Assembly (NCBI RefSeq): GCF_000281895.1
Contig: NZ_CM001558.1
Coordinates: forward strand, 3,786,556-3,850,555
Reading direction: 5' to 3'
DNA: 64,000 bases
Source: Pseudomonas fluorescens Q2-87
Lineage (GTDB): Bacteria; Pseudomonadota; Gammaproteobacteria; Pseudomonadales; Pseudomonadaceae
Numbering within the stretch: position 1 is the stretch's first letter; each line of letters opens with the position of its first letter. The position numbers and the translations under genes were made by a program. The notes beneath the pieces were generated by a model. That model made no database searches. It saw only the letters and a list, made by a program, of their open reading frames with translations, and had not been told where the DNA came from. Below, in pieces: positions 53,947 to 63,412 of the stretch.

Positions 53947-56310
53947 TCAGAACAACCCCATCTGCCCGCCGACCAACGTCGAAAAATCATCGTCCACAAA
54001 GGGCAGGATCGCGTCCGCCACCGGCTGGAGCTGCTTGGTTACATAGTGATCGTAATCGATCGGTGCGCTGCGAATCTCCAGCGGCTCGGGCCCGGCCACG
54101 GTGATGACGTAACTGATCCAGCCGCCATTCTGGTATTGCCGCGGACGGCCTTGGCGCTGGTTGAACTCGTCGGCCAACCGCGCGGCCCGGACATGGGGCG
54201 GCACGTTGCGTTCGTAATCCTCCAGCGGGCGGCGCAGGCGCTTGCGGTAGACCAGCCGATCGTCGAACGCGCCGGCCAGGGTCTGCTGCACGTAATCGCG
54301 CACGTATTCCTGATAAGGCTGGCGGTGAAAAATCCTGCCGTAGAGTTGCTGCTGAAACTGCCGGGCCAGCGGCGACCAGTCGGTGCGCACGGTTTCCAGG
54401 CCCTTGTAGATGATGTCATCGCTGCCGTCGGCGCGAGTTACCAGCCCCGCGTAGCGTTTCTTGCTGCCTTCCTCGGCGCCGCGGATGGTCGGCATCAGGA
54501 AGCGCTTGAAGTGGGTTTCGAATTGCAGCTCCAGCGCACTCTCCAGGCCAAATTCCTCACGCACCTGTTCGCGCCACCATTGGTTGACGTGGGCCACCAG
54601 TTCGCGGCCAATCGTCGCCGCCTCCTCCTGGCCATGGGCACGGCGCAGCCAGACGAATGTGGAGTCGGTATCCCCGTAGATCACCACATGTCCCTGGGCT
54701 TCGATCAGTTGCCGGGTGCGTTGCATGATCTGATGACCACGCAATGTGATGGATGAGGCCAGCCGTGGATCGAAGAAGCGACAGCCGCTGGAACCGAGCA
54801 CGCCGTAAAAGGCGTTCATGATGATTTTCAACGCTTGGGACAACGGTGCGTTGTGTTCGCGCTTGGCGGTTTCCCGACCTTCGGCGACCCGCGCCACGAT
54901 GGCCGGCAGACAATGGCGAGTCCTGGAGAAGCGTGCCCCGCGAAAGCCTGGCACCGACTCGCGGTCGTCCGGGTGACGCAAGCCTTCGATCAAACCCACC
55001 GGGTCGATCAGGAACGTGCGGATGATCGACGGATACAGGCTTTTGTAATCGAGCACCAGCACCGACTCGTAGAGCCCCGGCTGGGAATCCATGACAAACC
55101 CTCCCGGGCTGGCCTCCGGCGGGCGCTGCCCGAGGTTCGGCGCTACGAAACCCTGGCGGTGCATCAGCGGCATGTACAGGTGCGTGAAGGCTGCCACGGA
55201 ACCGCCGCTGCGGTCCGCCGGCAGGCCAGTGACACTGGCCCGCTCCAACAGGAACTTGAGCAGCTCGGTCTTGGCGAAGATCCGCGTCACCAGCTCACAA
55301 TCCTTGAGGTTGTAGCGGGCCAGAGCCGGTTTGTCCTCGGCAAACATGCGATTGATCTCGTCCATGCGCTGGTAGGGATTGTCGATGGACTTGCCCTCTC
55401 CCAGCAGCGTCTGTGCAACGTTTTCCAGGCTGAACGAGGGGAAGCTCCATGTGGCCGAACGCAGGGACTCAATGCCGTCGATAATCAACCGACCGGCCGC
55501 CGAGGCGAAAAAGTGGTTGTTGCGCGCACCGTGTTCGCGCCATTGCATCTCTTCCCCGCCACGCCCCAGGCGCAACGGCACGGCCAGCCGTCGGGCGTGT
55601 TCATGCAGCACGCGCAGATCGAACTGCACCAGGTTCCAGCCGATGATCGCATCGGGGTCGAAACGGGCGAACCAGTCGTTGAGTTTTTTCAGCAGCTCAG
55701 TACGCGATTCGCAGTATTGGAGCTGGAAATCCACGCCGGTATCGTCGCCATTGGGCGGCCCGAGCATGTAGACCTGACGCTCGCCGCAGCCCTCAAGGGC
55801 GATGGAATACAAATCGCCCTGGGCGGTGGTCTCGATGTCCAGGGACACCAGGCGCAACGGCGGGCGATACTCCGGCGCCGGTTTCATCTGCGCATCAACC
55901 AGCAGCCCGCCGGCAGCCGGGGTCCCACCGAACCAGACCGGCGCGGTGATGAAGCGCTCCATCAGGTAGCGCTCCGGTGGCCGGACATCCGCCTCGAACA
56001 CCTCGACGCCGGCACGGCGCAAGGTGGTGTCCAGGCGCATCAATTGGGCGTGTTGCTGGCAATACAGGCCGAGCACCGGGCGATGCTCGAAATCCAGCAG
56101 GTCCAAGGGGCGCAGTTCGATGTCCTTTTCGCCTTGCAGCAGGGCTTCAAGCTGGCCGCGCTGGACCTGCGGCACAAATGCCACCGACGGCTGCGCCGCA
56201 AGACGCACCCGCCGGGGGCCGGCGTCGGTCGCCAGCCAGAATTCGACTTCGGTGCCGGCCGGGGTATCGCGCCAATGCCGGGTCAGGACGAAGCCCTGCT
56301 GTAAATCCAC
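53947..56310 (-). CDS. polB: DNA polymerase II (family B)
   Basis: 787 residues. The N-terminal part ends in the 3'-5' exonuclease ([27 protein letters not shown] and YNLKDCELV as ExoI-III), then the polymerase with DYKSLYPSI (A), [13 protein letters not shown] (B) and YGDTDSTFV (C), all with catalytic Asp residues. A damage-tolerance and restart polymerase, SOS-controlled in E. coli. I found no clear LexA box within 60 bp upstream. Confidence 0.96.
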   Translation of the reverse strand: MDLQQGFVLTRHWRDTPAGTEVEFWLATDAGPRRVRLAAQPSVAFVPQVQRGQLEALLQGEKDIELRPLDLLDFEHRPVLGLYCQQHAQLMRLDTTLRRAGVEVFEADVRPPERYLMERFITAPVWFGGTPAAGGLLVDAQMKPAPEYRPPLRLVSLDIETTAQGDLYSIALEGCGERQVYMLGPPNGDDTGVDFQLQYCESRTELLKKLNDWFARFDPDAIIGWNLVQFDLRVLHEHARRLAVPLRLGRGGEEMQWREHGARNNHFFASAAGRLIIDGIESLRSATWSFPSFSLENVAQTLLGEGKSIDNPYQRMDEINRMFAEDKPALARYNLKDCELVTRIFAKTELLKFLLERASVTGLPADRSGGSVAAFTHLYMPLMHRQGFVAPNLGQRPPEASPGGFVMDSQPGLYESVLVLDYKSLYPSIIRTFLIDPVGLIEGLRHPDDRESVPGFRGARFSRTRHCLPAIVARVAEGRETAKREHNAPLSQALKIIMNAFYGVLGSSGCRFFDPRLASSITLRGHQIMQRTRQLIEAQGHVVIYGDTDSTFVWLRRAHGQEEAATIGRELVAHVNQWWREQVREEFGLESALELQFETHFKRFLMPTIRGAEEGSKKRYAGLVTRADGSDDIIYKGLETVRTDWSPLARQFQQQLYGRIFHRQPYQEYVRDYVQQTLAGAFDDRLVYRKRLRRPLEDYERNVPPHVRAARLADEFNQRQGRPRQYQNGGWISYVITVAGPEPLEIRSAPIDYDHYVTKQLQPVADAILPFVDDDFSTLVGGQMGLF

Positions 56311-56378
56311 CGCTACAACCTCGAAATGTGTGTATGGCGCGATTCTACCTGTGGCGAGGAGACTTCACCCGCTCAACC

Positions 56379-56471
56379 GTGGCGAGGGAGCTTGCTCCCG
56401 CTCGATCGCGCAGCGGTCGTCAAGAACTTGGGGCCGCTACGCAGCCCAGCGGGAGCAAGCTCCCTCGCCAC
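56379..56471. repeat. REP doublet, family B
   Basis: GTGGCGAGGGAGCTTGCTCC and its inverse, upstream of polB and before the CBS gene. A partial extra copy (GTGGCGAGGAGA) begins at 56351. Confidence 0.88.
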
Positions 56472-56612
56472 AACAGCGCAGGGCATCGGATCGAGGGGGA
56501 ATTCACCGGCCATGACGCTTTTGGACGACTGGCCGCCGCTTTACCGCTTGCTCTGCGCCGTTGGGTCTACGATGCTTGAATCACCCGCAAAAACATCACC
56601 CGAGGCTTCCCC

Positions 56613-57052
56613 ATGAAAACCGTCGCGCAGTTGCTCCGGATAAAAGATGAAAAAACCAGCAAGTGCACACCATCTCACCGGACGACATGGTATTGCAGGC
56701 CCTGATGCGCATGGCCGAGAAAAACGTCGGCGCCTTGCTCGTGGTGAAGAACGATGAAGTGCTGGGGATCATCAGTGAGCGCGACTATGCGCGCAAAATG
56801 GTCTTGCATGGACGCTCATCGGTGGGCACGAAGGTGAGTGACATCATGGTATCCCCGGTGATCACCATAGACCCGCACCAGAATGTCGAGACCTGCCTGA
56901 GCATCATGACCGAGAAACATCTGCGGCATTTGCCGGTGGTCGAGGACGGCAAGCTCGTCGGCCTGTTGTCCATTGGTGACCTGGTCAAGGAAGCCATTGC
57001 CGAGCAGGCGGACCTGATCCGACAACTGGAGCAATACATTCGCGGCGAATGA
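56613..57052 (+). pseudogene. CBS-domain pair protein, frameshifted near the start
   Basis: From 56613 the frame reads MKTVAQLLRIKDEK, then leaves the family pattern. From about 56654 another frame reads on in register: NQQVHTISPDDMVLQALMRM through two CBS domains to RQLEQYIRGE. The join is at the A6 run 56650-56655; a seventh A would restore one continuous 146-residue protein. As written the first frame ends out of phase, and the second has a TGA at 56648. The intact relatives bind adenosine nucleotides. It may be a real single-base loss or a sequencing error in a homopolymer. Confidence 0.85.
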
Positions 57053-57124
57053 TCCGCGGGGTCGGGGTTGCTCATTCCCTGGGTACTTCTATATTGAAGG
57101 GGTTGTTCCTGCCCGAGCATCCTG

Positions 57125-57721
57125 ATGGCCAATGCCGACCGACTGATCATTTGTGAACATTGCGATGCGGTATACGAGCCGGTTGTACTCGCCCGCCATC
57201 AGAAAGCCTCGTGCGTGCGATGCCACGCAGTCATCCAGCGTTACGACGGCCTAAGCATCGAGCAGCGCCTGGCCTTGAGTCTCACGGCCGCAGTGCTGTG
57301 GGCTTTTGCCAATGTCTACCCGGTGATGAGCATCCGGCTCCAGGGCTTGAACAACAGCGCCACGCTGTGGGATTCCATCGTGGCGCTCAGCCATGGGCCG
57401 ATTACCTTCATTGCCCTCGTGGCTGCGGTAGCGATCATCGTCGCGCCGGCCCTTCAACTGGCGCTCCTGCTTTGGGTGCTGGCCTACGCCTACAGCCAAC
57501 GGCGGGCGCCGGGGTTCAGCCTGTGCATGCGCAGCCTGGAAACCCTGCGGCCCTGGAGCATGCTGGAAGTGTGCCTGCTGGGCGCACTGGTGGCGGTGAT
57601 CAAGCTCGCCGGGCTGCTGGACGTGTTGCCGGGCATCGGCCTGTTCGCCCTCGCGGCCTTGAGCCTGCTGATGATCCGCATTGCCGGGCGTGATGTCCGT
57701 GACCTGTGGGATCGTCCATGA
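57125..57721 (+). CDS. pqiA: PqiA-like protein, first half
   Basis: 198 residues corresponding to one half of E. coli PqiA. It starts with a zinc-ribbon-like CEHCDAVYEPVVLARHQKASCVRCH and continues with four transmembrane helices (about 48-70, 90-115, 145-165, 175-195). ATG overlaps: the TGA at 57719-57721 overlaps the ATG of the second half (57718). With PqiB and PqiC it forms an envelope lipid-transport pathway induced by paraquat in E. coli. Confidence 0.9.
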   Translation: MANADRLIICEHCDAVYEPVVLARHQKASCVRCHAVIQRYDGLSIEQRLALSLTAAVLWAFANVYPVMSIRLQGLNNSATLWDSIVALSHGPITFIALVAAVAIIVAPALQLALLLWVLAYAYSQRRAPGFSLCMRSLETLRPWSMLEVCLLGALVAVIKLAGLLDVLPGIGLFALAALSLLMIRIAGRDVRDLWDRP

Positions 57722-58377
57722 ACGGCCAGCCGCAGGTCACGCCGCCAGAAGCCAGCGACCTGAACCTGTGCCTGTGTCACAGCTGTGGCCTGGCCTGCGA
57801 CATGACCGACGAGCCCGACACCTGCCCTCGCTGCGACGCCGCCCTGCATCGACGCAAGCCAGACTCCATCACTCGCACCTGGGCCTACATGCTCGCGGCG
57901 CTGGTGTTCTACATTCCGGCCAACCTGCTTCCGGTCATGAATACCCAGATGTTGGGCGAAGGTGCCGACAGCACCATCATCAGCGGCGTGATCGAATTCT
58001 GGCAAGGCGGTGCCTGGGACATCGCCCTGATCATCTTCATCGCCAGCATCGCCGTGCCCGGCATCAAGTTCGTGGTGTTGACGCTACTGCTGGTGACCGT
58101 GCAACGGCGCAGCACTTGGGCCCAACTGCAGCGGGCGAAGCTGTACCGGCTGGTGGAAGTCATCGGCTATTGGTCGATGCTCGACGTGCTGGTGGTGGCC
58201 CTGGTGGCAGCGCTGGTCAAGTTCCAGGCCCTGAGCGATATCGAACCGCGACCGGGCATTCTGTTCTTCGGCCTCGTGGTGCTGTTCACCATGCTGTCGG
58301 CCATGAGTTTCGACCCCCGGCTCATCTGGGACACCCAACCATCCGAGGAGATCATGGATGAAGTCGCAAGCCACTGA
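57718..58377 (+). CDS. pqiA: PqiA-like protein, second half
   Basis: 219 residues, again a zinc-ribbon-type start (LCHSCGLACDMTDEPDTCPRCDAALHRRK) and four helices. Homologous to the preceding gene; together they equal the E. coli PqiA arrangement of two similar halves. Starts within the TGA of the first (ATGA) and overlaps pqiB by 20 bp. Translationally coupled throughout. Confidence 0.93.
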   Translation: MNGQPQVTPPEASDLNLCLCHSCGLACDMTDEPDTCPRCDAALHRRKPDSITRTWAYMLAALVFYIPANLLPVMNTQMLGEGADSTIISGVIEFWQGGAWDIALIIFIASIAVPGIKFVVLTLLLVTVQRRSTWAQLQRAKLYRLVEVIGYWSMLDVLVVALVAALVKFQALSDIEPRPGILFFGLVVLFTMLSAMSFDPRLIWDTQPSEEIMDEVASH

Positions 58378-60016
58378 CGGGCAACGACCCGCACCGGGTC
58401 GCGCCCATGTCACCACGCGCCGCTGGACGGTGTCGCTGGTGTGGATCGTGCCGATCATCGCCGTGCTGGTAGGGGTTTCCCTGGTGGTCCACAACTGGCT
58501 GCAGGAAGGCCCGACCATCTCCATCACCTTCAAGACCGGGCAGGGCCTGACCGCCAACAAGACCCAGGTGAAATATCGCAACGTAGTCATCGGCCAGGTC
58601 ACCGATGTGCAATTGAGCAATGACCAGAAGAACGTCACCGCCACCGTCAAGCTCGCCAAGACGGCCGATACCTTCACCCACGAAGACTCGGTGTTCTGGG
58701 TAGTACGGCCGCGCATCGGCGCCGGCGGTATCTCAGGCATCGACACCCTGCTCTCTGGCGACTTCATCGGCGCCGACGCCGGCCAGTCGAAAGTACGGGC
58801 CAAGTCCTTCACGGGCCTGGAAGCCCCGCCACCGATCACTTACGGCGAACCGGGCAAGCGCTTCACCTTGCATTCCCAGGACCTCGGCTCGCTGGACATC
58901 GGCTCGCCGGTCTACCTGCGCAAGATCCCGGTGGGCCAGGTCGTGTCCTACGCCCTCGACGCCGATGGCAAGGGCGTCAATATCGACGTGTTCGTCAACG
59001 CACCCAACGATGTGTATGTCACCGAAAATACCCGGTTCTGGAACGTCAGTGGCGTGGACGTGAACGTCGGTGCCAATGGTTTCGCGGTCAAGACCGAATC
59101 ATTGTCGGCGCTGCTGCTGGGCGGGATCGCGTTCCGGGCACCGGAATACAGCCCTGGCGACGTCCCCGCCACCGATGACAAGACCTTCGAGTTGTTCGCC
59201 GACCAGCAGAGCGCCCTCGCCCCGCCCAATGGCAAGGCGCAGTACCTGGCCTTGCGTTTCGACCAGGCATTGCGCGGTTTGCGGGTCGATGCGCCGGTGG
59301 AATTCCTGGGCGTGGAGATCGGCAGGGTCGTTGCCATCAATCTGGATTTCGACGAGAAGCAGCGCAGCTTCCCGGTCAATGTCGGGGTAGTGATCTATCC
59401 GCAGCGGCTGGGCAAGGCCCACGAAAAACTGCTCAGTGCGCTCAATCACAATCCGGACGACGAAGCCGCCGGCGCCCGCCTGATCGGCAGCTTCGTCGAA
59501 CGGGGCCTGCGCGCCCAGGCCCGCAGCGGCAACCTGCTGACCGGGCAGTTGTATATCTCGCTGGACTTCTACCCCAAGGCTGAAAAAGTCGCCTTCGACC
59601 CCGCCGCCCGACCTGTGCGCATACCGACCATTCCAGGCAGCCTCCAGCAATTGCAAGAGCAATTGCAGTCGATGGTCGAACGCATCAACAAACTGCCGCT
59701 GGAAAGCATCGCCAGCAACCTGGATGGCAACCTCGTGGAGTTGCGCAAAGGTCTTTCCCAGTTCAACAGCAAGACCTTGCCAGGCGTGCAGAGCACGTTG
59801 CAGGACGTGAGCAAGACCCTGCAATCAGCCAACTCGACCCTGGCCGAAGATTCGCCGCAACGCGAACAACTGACCCAGACCCTGGACGATCTGGGGCGCA
59901 TGTCGCGTTCGTTGCGCGAGCTCTCCGACTACCTGAGCCGCCACCCCGAGTCGCTGCTGCGCGGTCGCCCCAAGGACGCACCGGCACAGAACCTCACATT
60001 CCCGGTAAAAGAATGA
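58358..60016 (+). CDS. pqiB: PqiB (MCE/MlaD-type) protein
   Basis: 552 residues. One N-terminal transmembrane helix (about 26-48) and then three MCE domains (about 50-140, 165-225, 290-395) such as GLTANKTQVKYRNVVIGQVTDV, YLRKIPVGQVVSYAL and EFLGVEIGRVVAINL. A long C-terminal helix (about 430-530) may form a tube, as in E. coli PqiB, whose hexamers bridge the periplasm for lipid transport. Starts inside pqiA's second half. Confidence 0.95.
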   Translation: MKSQATDGQRPAPGRAHVTTRRWTVSLVWIVPIIAVLVGVSLVVHNWLQEGPTISITFKTGQGLTANKTQVKYRNVVIGQVTDVQLSNDQKNVTATVKLAKTADTFTHEDSVFWVVRPRIGAGGISGIDTLLSGDFIGADAGQSKVRAKSFTGLEAPPPITYGEPGKRFTLHSQDLGSLDIGSPVYLRKIPVGQVVSYALDADGKGVNIDVFVNAPNDVYVTENTRFWNVSGVDVNVGANGFAVKTESLSALLLGGIAFRAPEYSPGDVPATDDKTFELFADQQSALAPPNGKAQYLALRFDQALRGLRVDAPVEFLGVEIGRVVAINLDFDEKQRSFPVNVGVVIYPQRLGKAHEKLLSALNHNPDDEAAGARLIGSFVERGLRAQARSGNLLTGQLYISLDFYPKAEKVAFDPAARPVRIPTIPGSLQQLQEQLQSMVERINKLPLESIASNLDGNLVELRKGLSQFNSKTLPGVQSTLQDVSKTLQSANSTLAEDSPQREQLTQTLDDLGRMSRSLRELSDYLSRHPESLLRGRPKDAPAQNLTFPVKE

Positions 60017-60033
60017 CCACAGGAGCGCGCCTT

Positions 60034-60570
60034 ATGCCGCGAATGCTGAAATGCTCGTTGATTGCCTTGGCATTGCTGCTCGGCGCCTGCCGTAGCGATC
60101 CCATTCACTATCACACCCTGAGCCCGGCCCAACCGGCGGATCAAAGGCGCAGCAATGTGGACATCCAGGTCGAGCAAGTCAGTGTTCCACCTCAAGTGGA
60201 TCGCACCCAGATGGTCATCCGCCAAGGCAACAGCGGGCTGGCGATCCTGGAAACCGAATGGTGGGGCGCCAGCCTGGCCGATGAACTGCACAGCAGCCTG
60301 GATGAACAATTGAACAACCCCGGCGCACCGAAACTGTTGCTGCGGGTAGACGTGCAACGCTTCGACTCGATCCCCGGCCGCTACGCCCGCATGGACGTGC
60401 AGTGGCGCTTGCGCAACCTCGGTAACGAAGCCCGTCCCCTGACCTGCCGCAGCAGCTTGCAAACGCCGGCCGCAGGCAGCATCGACGAGCTGGTGACAGC
60501 GCACCAGAACAACGTCCGGCAATTCGTCGGCCTGGTAGAGCAAGCTGCTTCACGCAAGGCGTGTCCCTGA
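60034..60570 (+). CDS. pqiC: PqiC lipoprotein
   Basis: 178 residues from ATG 60034, 17 bp past pqiB, preceded by AGGAG. Signal peptide with lipobox LLLGAC. The ABC-type 'YmbA/PqiC' domain: HYHTLSPAQP, VEQVSVPPQVDRTQMVIRQG and the last FVGLVEQAAS. Outer-membrane partner of PqiB in E. coli. An in-frame ATG 21 bp upstream is possible but less well placed. Confidence 0.93.
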   Translation: MPRMLKCSLIALALLLGACRSDPIHYHTLSPAQPADQRRSNVDIQVEQVSVPPQVDRTQMVIRQGNSGLAILETEWWGASLADELHSSLDEQLNNPGAPKLLLRVDVQRFDSIPGRYARMDVQWRLRNLGNEARPLTCRSSLQTPAAGSIDELVTAHQNNVRQFVGLVEQAASRKACP

Positions 60571-60571
60571 T

Positions 60572-61201
60572 TCACTCGGGCCAATGCTGCGACAGGATCG
60601 GCGCAACGCGTGGATGGCGGTCGATACGCTCCAGCAACCCATGAAACTCTGGGCGGGCGTTTAACATGGCTTCGCGCGTACCCTGCCACTGGGTGATCAC
60701 GGCGGCCAGGATATCCAGCGCACCTGGCTCGGCGCCGCTGAGAAACGGCCGGGCCGGGAATTGGTCGGCAAACAGCGCCCAGTTGCGATACAGCCGCTGC
60801 TGTGTGCCGCGGACCAATTGCTGCCGAGTCGCCTCGTCCGCATCCTCCAGCCAGCGTTCCGGAAAATCGATGATGCCGATGGGCGTATAACAATGGGCGA
60901 CGATGTAGACCAGGCCCCGTATGGCTTGCGCACGCTGCCCAGGATCGTCAGGCAGCAATTTCGACTGTGGAAAGGACAAACCGAGGTGAATCAGAATCGC
61001 CGCGGCTTCAGTCAGCACCGAGCCGTCCGGCAATTTCAGCGTCGGGACCAACTTCTGCGGGTTCAGCGCCTCGAGTTCCTTCGCCGCGGTGCTGTCCTCA
61101 GTGGAATACGCATCGACCCTGCGGTACGCCACGTCGCACAGGCCCAAGGCGATTTCCACCGCTGAGGAGCCGGATTGCCTGTGACCGAATAACAGATACA
61201 T
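60572..61201 (-). CDS. Glutathione S-transferase
   Basis: 209 residues: thioredoxin-fold N domain (MYLLFGHRQSGSSAVEIAL, NPQKLVPTLKLPDGSVLTEAAAILIHL with the cis-Pro and Glu-Ala pair) and an all-helical C domain (FLSGAEPGALDILAAV). The catalytic Ser/Tyr is not evident from this view. AGGAGG precedes ATG 61201. It ends two bases from the pqiC stop, converging on it. Substrate unknown. Confidence 0.9.
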   Translation of the reverse strand: MYLLFGHRQSGSSAVEIALGLCDVAYRRVDAYSTEDSTAAKELEALNPQKLVPTLKLPDGSVLTEAAAILIHLGLSFPQSKLLPDDPGQRAQAIRGLVYIVAHCYTPIGIIDFPERWLEDADEATRQQLVRGTQQRLYRNWALFADQFPARPFLSGAEPGALDILAAVITQWQGTREAMLNARPEFHGLLERIDRHPRVAPILSQHWPE

Positions 61202-61423
61202 GAGTTTGCCTCCTGCTGAGTACTCAGCCCGGTAGAACCCGCGAACCCGCCGGTGTTCCACTTGGCGGACGACGCGCACCTTCCTCTATCACGCCAACCA
61301 AAGGTAGCTGAACGAGCTATCACTGCCATCGATGTTCACCATCATGTCAATGAAGTTCTCTTGATGATTGCCCGGCGCAACAATGGCATCACACCAACCC
61401 ACTACACCCCGGAGCACACCATC

Positions 61424-61936
61424 ATGAAACGCCAACTCATCCTCAGCTTCGCTTTCTCGGTACTGGCCGCCAACGTATTCGCCGCCTCCTCCCAACCGGT
61501 CGTTGCCGAAGGTGGCTCTGATCGCTTGATCGAAAATCGCGTTGCCGAAGGCGGTGCTGATCGTCTGCTGGAACGTCGCGTTGCCGAAGGTGGTTCTGAT
61601 CGCCTGATCGAGAACCGCGTTGCCGAAGGCGGTGCTGATCGTCTGCTGGAACGTCGCGTTGCCGAAGGTGGTTCTGATCGCCTGATCGAGAACCGTGTTG
61701 CCGAAGGCGGTGCTGATCGTCTGCTGGAACGTCGTGTGGCTGAAGGTGGCTCTGATCGCTTGATCGAAAATCGCGTTGCCGAAGGCGGTGCTGATCGTCT
61801 GCTGGAACGTCGCGTTGCCGAAGGTGGTTCTGATCGCCTGATCGAGAACCGCGTTGCCGAAGGCGGTGCTGATCGTCTGCTGGAACGTCGTGTGGCTGAA
61901 GGTGGCTCCGACCGTCTGGCCCAGAACCGCGCATGA
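61424..61936 (+). CDS. Exported protein of eleven 13-residue repeats
   Basis: 170 residues: a Sec signal peptide (MKRQLILSFAFSVLAANVFA, cleavage near FAA), a short SSQP linker, then eleven tandem units of the form VAEGG(S/A)DRL(I/L)E(N/R)R. Two unit types alternate strictly: VAEGGSDRLIENR and VAEGGADRLLERR; the final one is VAEGGSDRLAQNRA. No cysteine, no other domain. GGAG is nine bases before the ATG. Similar secreted repeat proteins in Pseudomonas are sometimes labelled 'phage infection protein' as I recall; no function is demonstrated to my knowledge. Copy number may vary. Confidence 0.9.
   Translation: MKRQLILSFAFSVLAANVFAASSQPVVAEGGSDRLIENRVAEGGADRLLERRVAEGGSDRLIENRVAEGGADRLLERRVAEGGSDRLIENRVAEGGADRLLERRVAEGGSDRLIENRVAEGGADRLLERRVAEGGSDRLIENRVAEGGADRLLERRVAEGGSDRLAQNRA
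61502..61930 (+). repeat. 39-bp tandem repeat, eleven copies (78-bp double unit)
   Basis: Each 39-bp unit starts GTTGCCGAAGG and two adjoining units make a 78-bp double unit. Some double units are identical at the DNA level and others differ only in silent positions, showing recent duplication. It lies wholly within the coding region. Confidence 0.95.
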
Positions 61937-61995
61937 GGGGTTCGTTCGCTGCTGCAACATTCCAGACAGTTCTCGGACCAAACCCGTCGTCATAG

Positions 61996-62023
61996 AAGCC
62001 CGGCCTTATCCGCCGGGCTTTTT
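61996..62023. terminator. Rho-independent terminator
   Basis: AAGCCCGGC and GCCGGGCTT form a 9-bp stem, with T4 after on the plus strand. It ends the repeat-protein gene and probably the converging DUF1615 gene. Confidence 0.85.
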
Positions 62024-62039
62024 CGTGGGCCAGCCGCGC

Positions 62040-63134
62040 CTAACGACCCGATGCCCGCGCCATGCAGCGTTGATAGCGCTCATCCACCCGCTTGGCAAAC
62101 CACGCCGTGGTCAGCTTGCGCGTGATCTTCGGACTCTTTAGCACGATCCCCGGCAGCACCGCCCGTGGCAACGGCTTGCCCTCGGCCCGTTCAGCCAGTT
62201 CGAAGACCTTTTTATAGAGTTTGCTGTCCTCGAATGCCAGGCTCTCACCCTGTTCCAACTGATCACGAATGGTCGGGTTGCGCATCTCCAATGATTTGCC
62301 CAACGTGCGCACCGCCAGCTCCGTACTGCCCGGCATGATGGAATCATGCACGATCAAATCGCCGTCCAGCGCCAGGGTAATGCCAGTTGCCCGACTCACC
62401 GCATGCTGGAAAGCCGCGTTGCGACTGGCGTACCACCCGGCATTGAAATCAGCGAAACGATACAGCGGCTCGGTGTAGCTCACCGGGTAGCCAAGCAAAT
62501 GTGCGATGCCGAAATACATCCCGCCCCGACGGCTGAACACTTCGCGACGAATCGAGCCGTCCACCGCGTAGGGATAGTTTCGCGCATTGGCTTGGGCAAA
62601 CGCGATGCTGACCTGCATCGGCCCACCCGTGTGCACCGGGTTGAAACCGCCGAACAGCGTCTTGCCCAGCGGCACCATGCCGATGAAGTCGTCGAAAATA
62701 TCGCTCAGCTCTTTCTCGCTACGCGCCGCGTTGAGTCGGTCGCTGTAGCTTTTACCGTTGGAGGAACGCACCTGGAGCGCGCCGCTGACCAGCAGGCTCG
62801 GGATATGGACTTTGGCCGCACGGCGGTCGATCTCCTCCCGGGCAATCTTGCCCAGCCCGGGCACCGTCGGGTCCGCCTGGAATGTCGACTCCTGTTCGGT
62901 CACTGCCAGGACTGCGCAGATATTCTGCGTCGTGGGTGGGATCTGCTGCGCCGCGAAGGCCACGTATATATCAGTGGCCCAGCCTTCACGATCCGCCGTC
63001 TTGGCCGGTAACAACCGCACGATCTGCTGCTTGACCTCGGCAGGCTGACGCTCAGGCTCCTGCACCTGGCGACTGCCGCAACCGGCCAGGACCAGCAATG
63101 CGGCAAGGCTGATCATCAATCGATTGAAATGCAT
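62040..63134 (-). CDS. DUF1615 lipoprotein
   Basis: 364 residues. Lipobox VLAGC (residue 19). The rest fits DUF1615: EGWATDIYVAFAAQQIPPTTQNICAVLAVTEQESTFQADP, which has a lysozyme-like or lytic-transglycosylase-like Glu (TEQES), and FNAGWYASRNAAFQ near the middle. A peptidoglycan role is therefore possible but unproven. ATG 63134 (MHFNRLMISL). Confidence 0.87.
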   Translation of the reverse strand: MHFNRLMISLAALLVLAGCGSRQVQEPERQPAEVKQQIVRLLPAKTADREGWATDIYVAFAAQQIPPTTQNICAVLAVTEQESTFQADPTVPGLGKIAREEIDRRAAKVHIPSLLVSGALQVRSSNGKSYSDRLNAARSEKELSDIFDDFIGMVPLGKTLFGGFNPVHTGGPMQVSIAFAQANARNYPYAVDGSIRREVFSRRGGMYFGIAHLLGYPVSYTEPLYRFADFNAGWYASRNAAFQHAVSRATGITLALDGDLIVHDSIMPGSTELAVRTLGKSLEMRNPTIRDQLEQGESLAFEDSKLYKKVFELAERAEGKPLPRAVLPGIVLKSPKITRKLTTAWFAKRVDERYQRCMARASGR

Positions 63135-63261
63135 GGTGCTCCATCAGGTCGAGTACTCCGAAGCCACCATACGATCAAAAACGGACACGGGCTATGTTCC
63201 GTCGCGCAGAGCAACAAATATTCTGGAAGTAAAACCGATTCGATAACCCCCGCAGTCCCCT

Positions 63262-63348
63262 GTGTGCGAGCTTGCTCGCGATGGCGCCAGCACATCCGAC
63301 ATAGATGCAAACTGACCCACCGCTTTCGCGAGCAAGCTCGCTCCCACA
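63262..63348. repeat. REP doublet, family A
   Basis: A diverged first copy (TGTGTGCGAGCTTGCTCGCG) and the full inverted partner (GCGAGCAAGCTCGCTCCCAC) about 40 bp apart. Confidence 0.85.
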
Positions 63349-63412
63349 GGGGATTTGTGGTGATTGCGATTGCAGCGTGTACCCCAGGAACCCGTGTGGT
63401 GAGTGCGGTGGG

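Noticed and set aside
53745..53999. Minus-strand frame with poly-Leu from CAACAG repeats
   Set aside because: Poly-Leu arises from the microsatellite; no start signal.
54835..56304. 489-codon plus-strand frame over polB
   Set aside because: Shadow of polB.
56311..56378. LexA box upstream of polB
   Set aside because: No CTGT-N8-ACAG match within the visible upstream stretch.
61289..61993. Long minus-strand open frame across the secreted-repeat gene
   Set aside because: It mirrors the repeats; the plus strand has signal peptide and ribosome site, the minus strand none.
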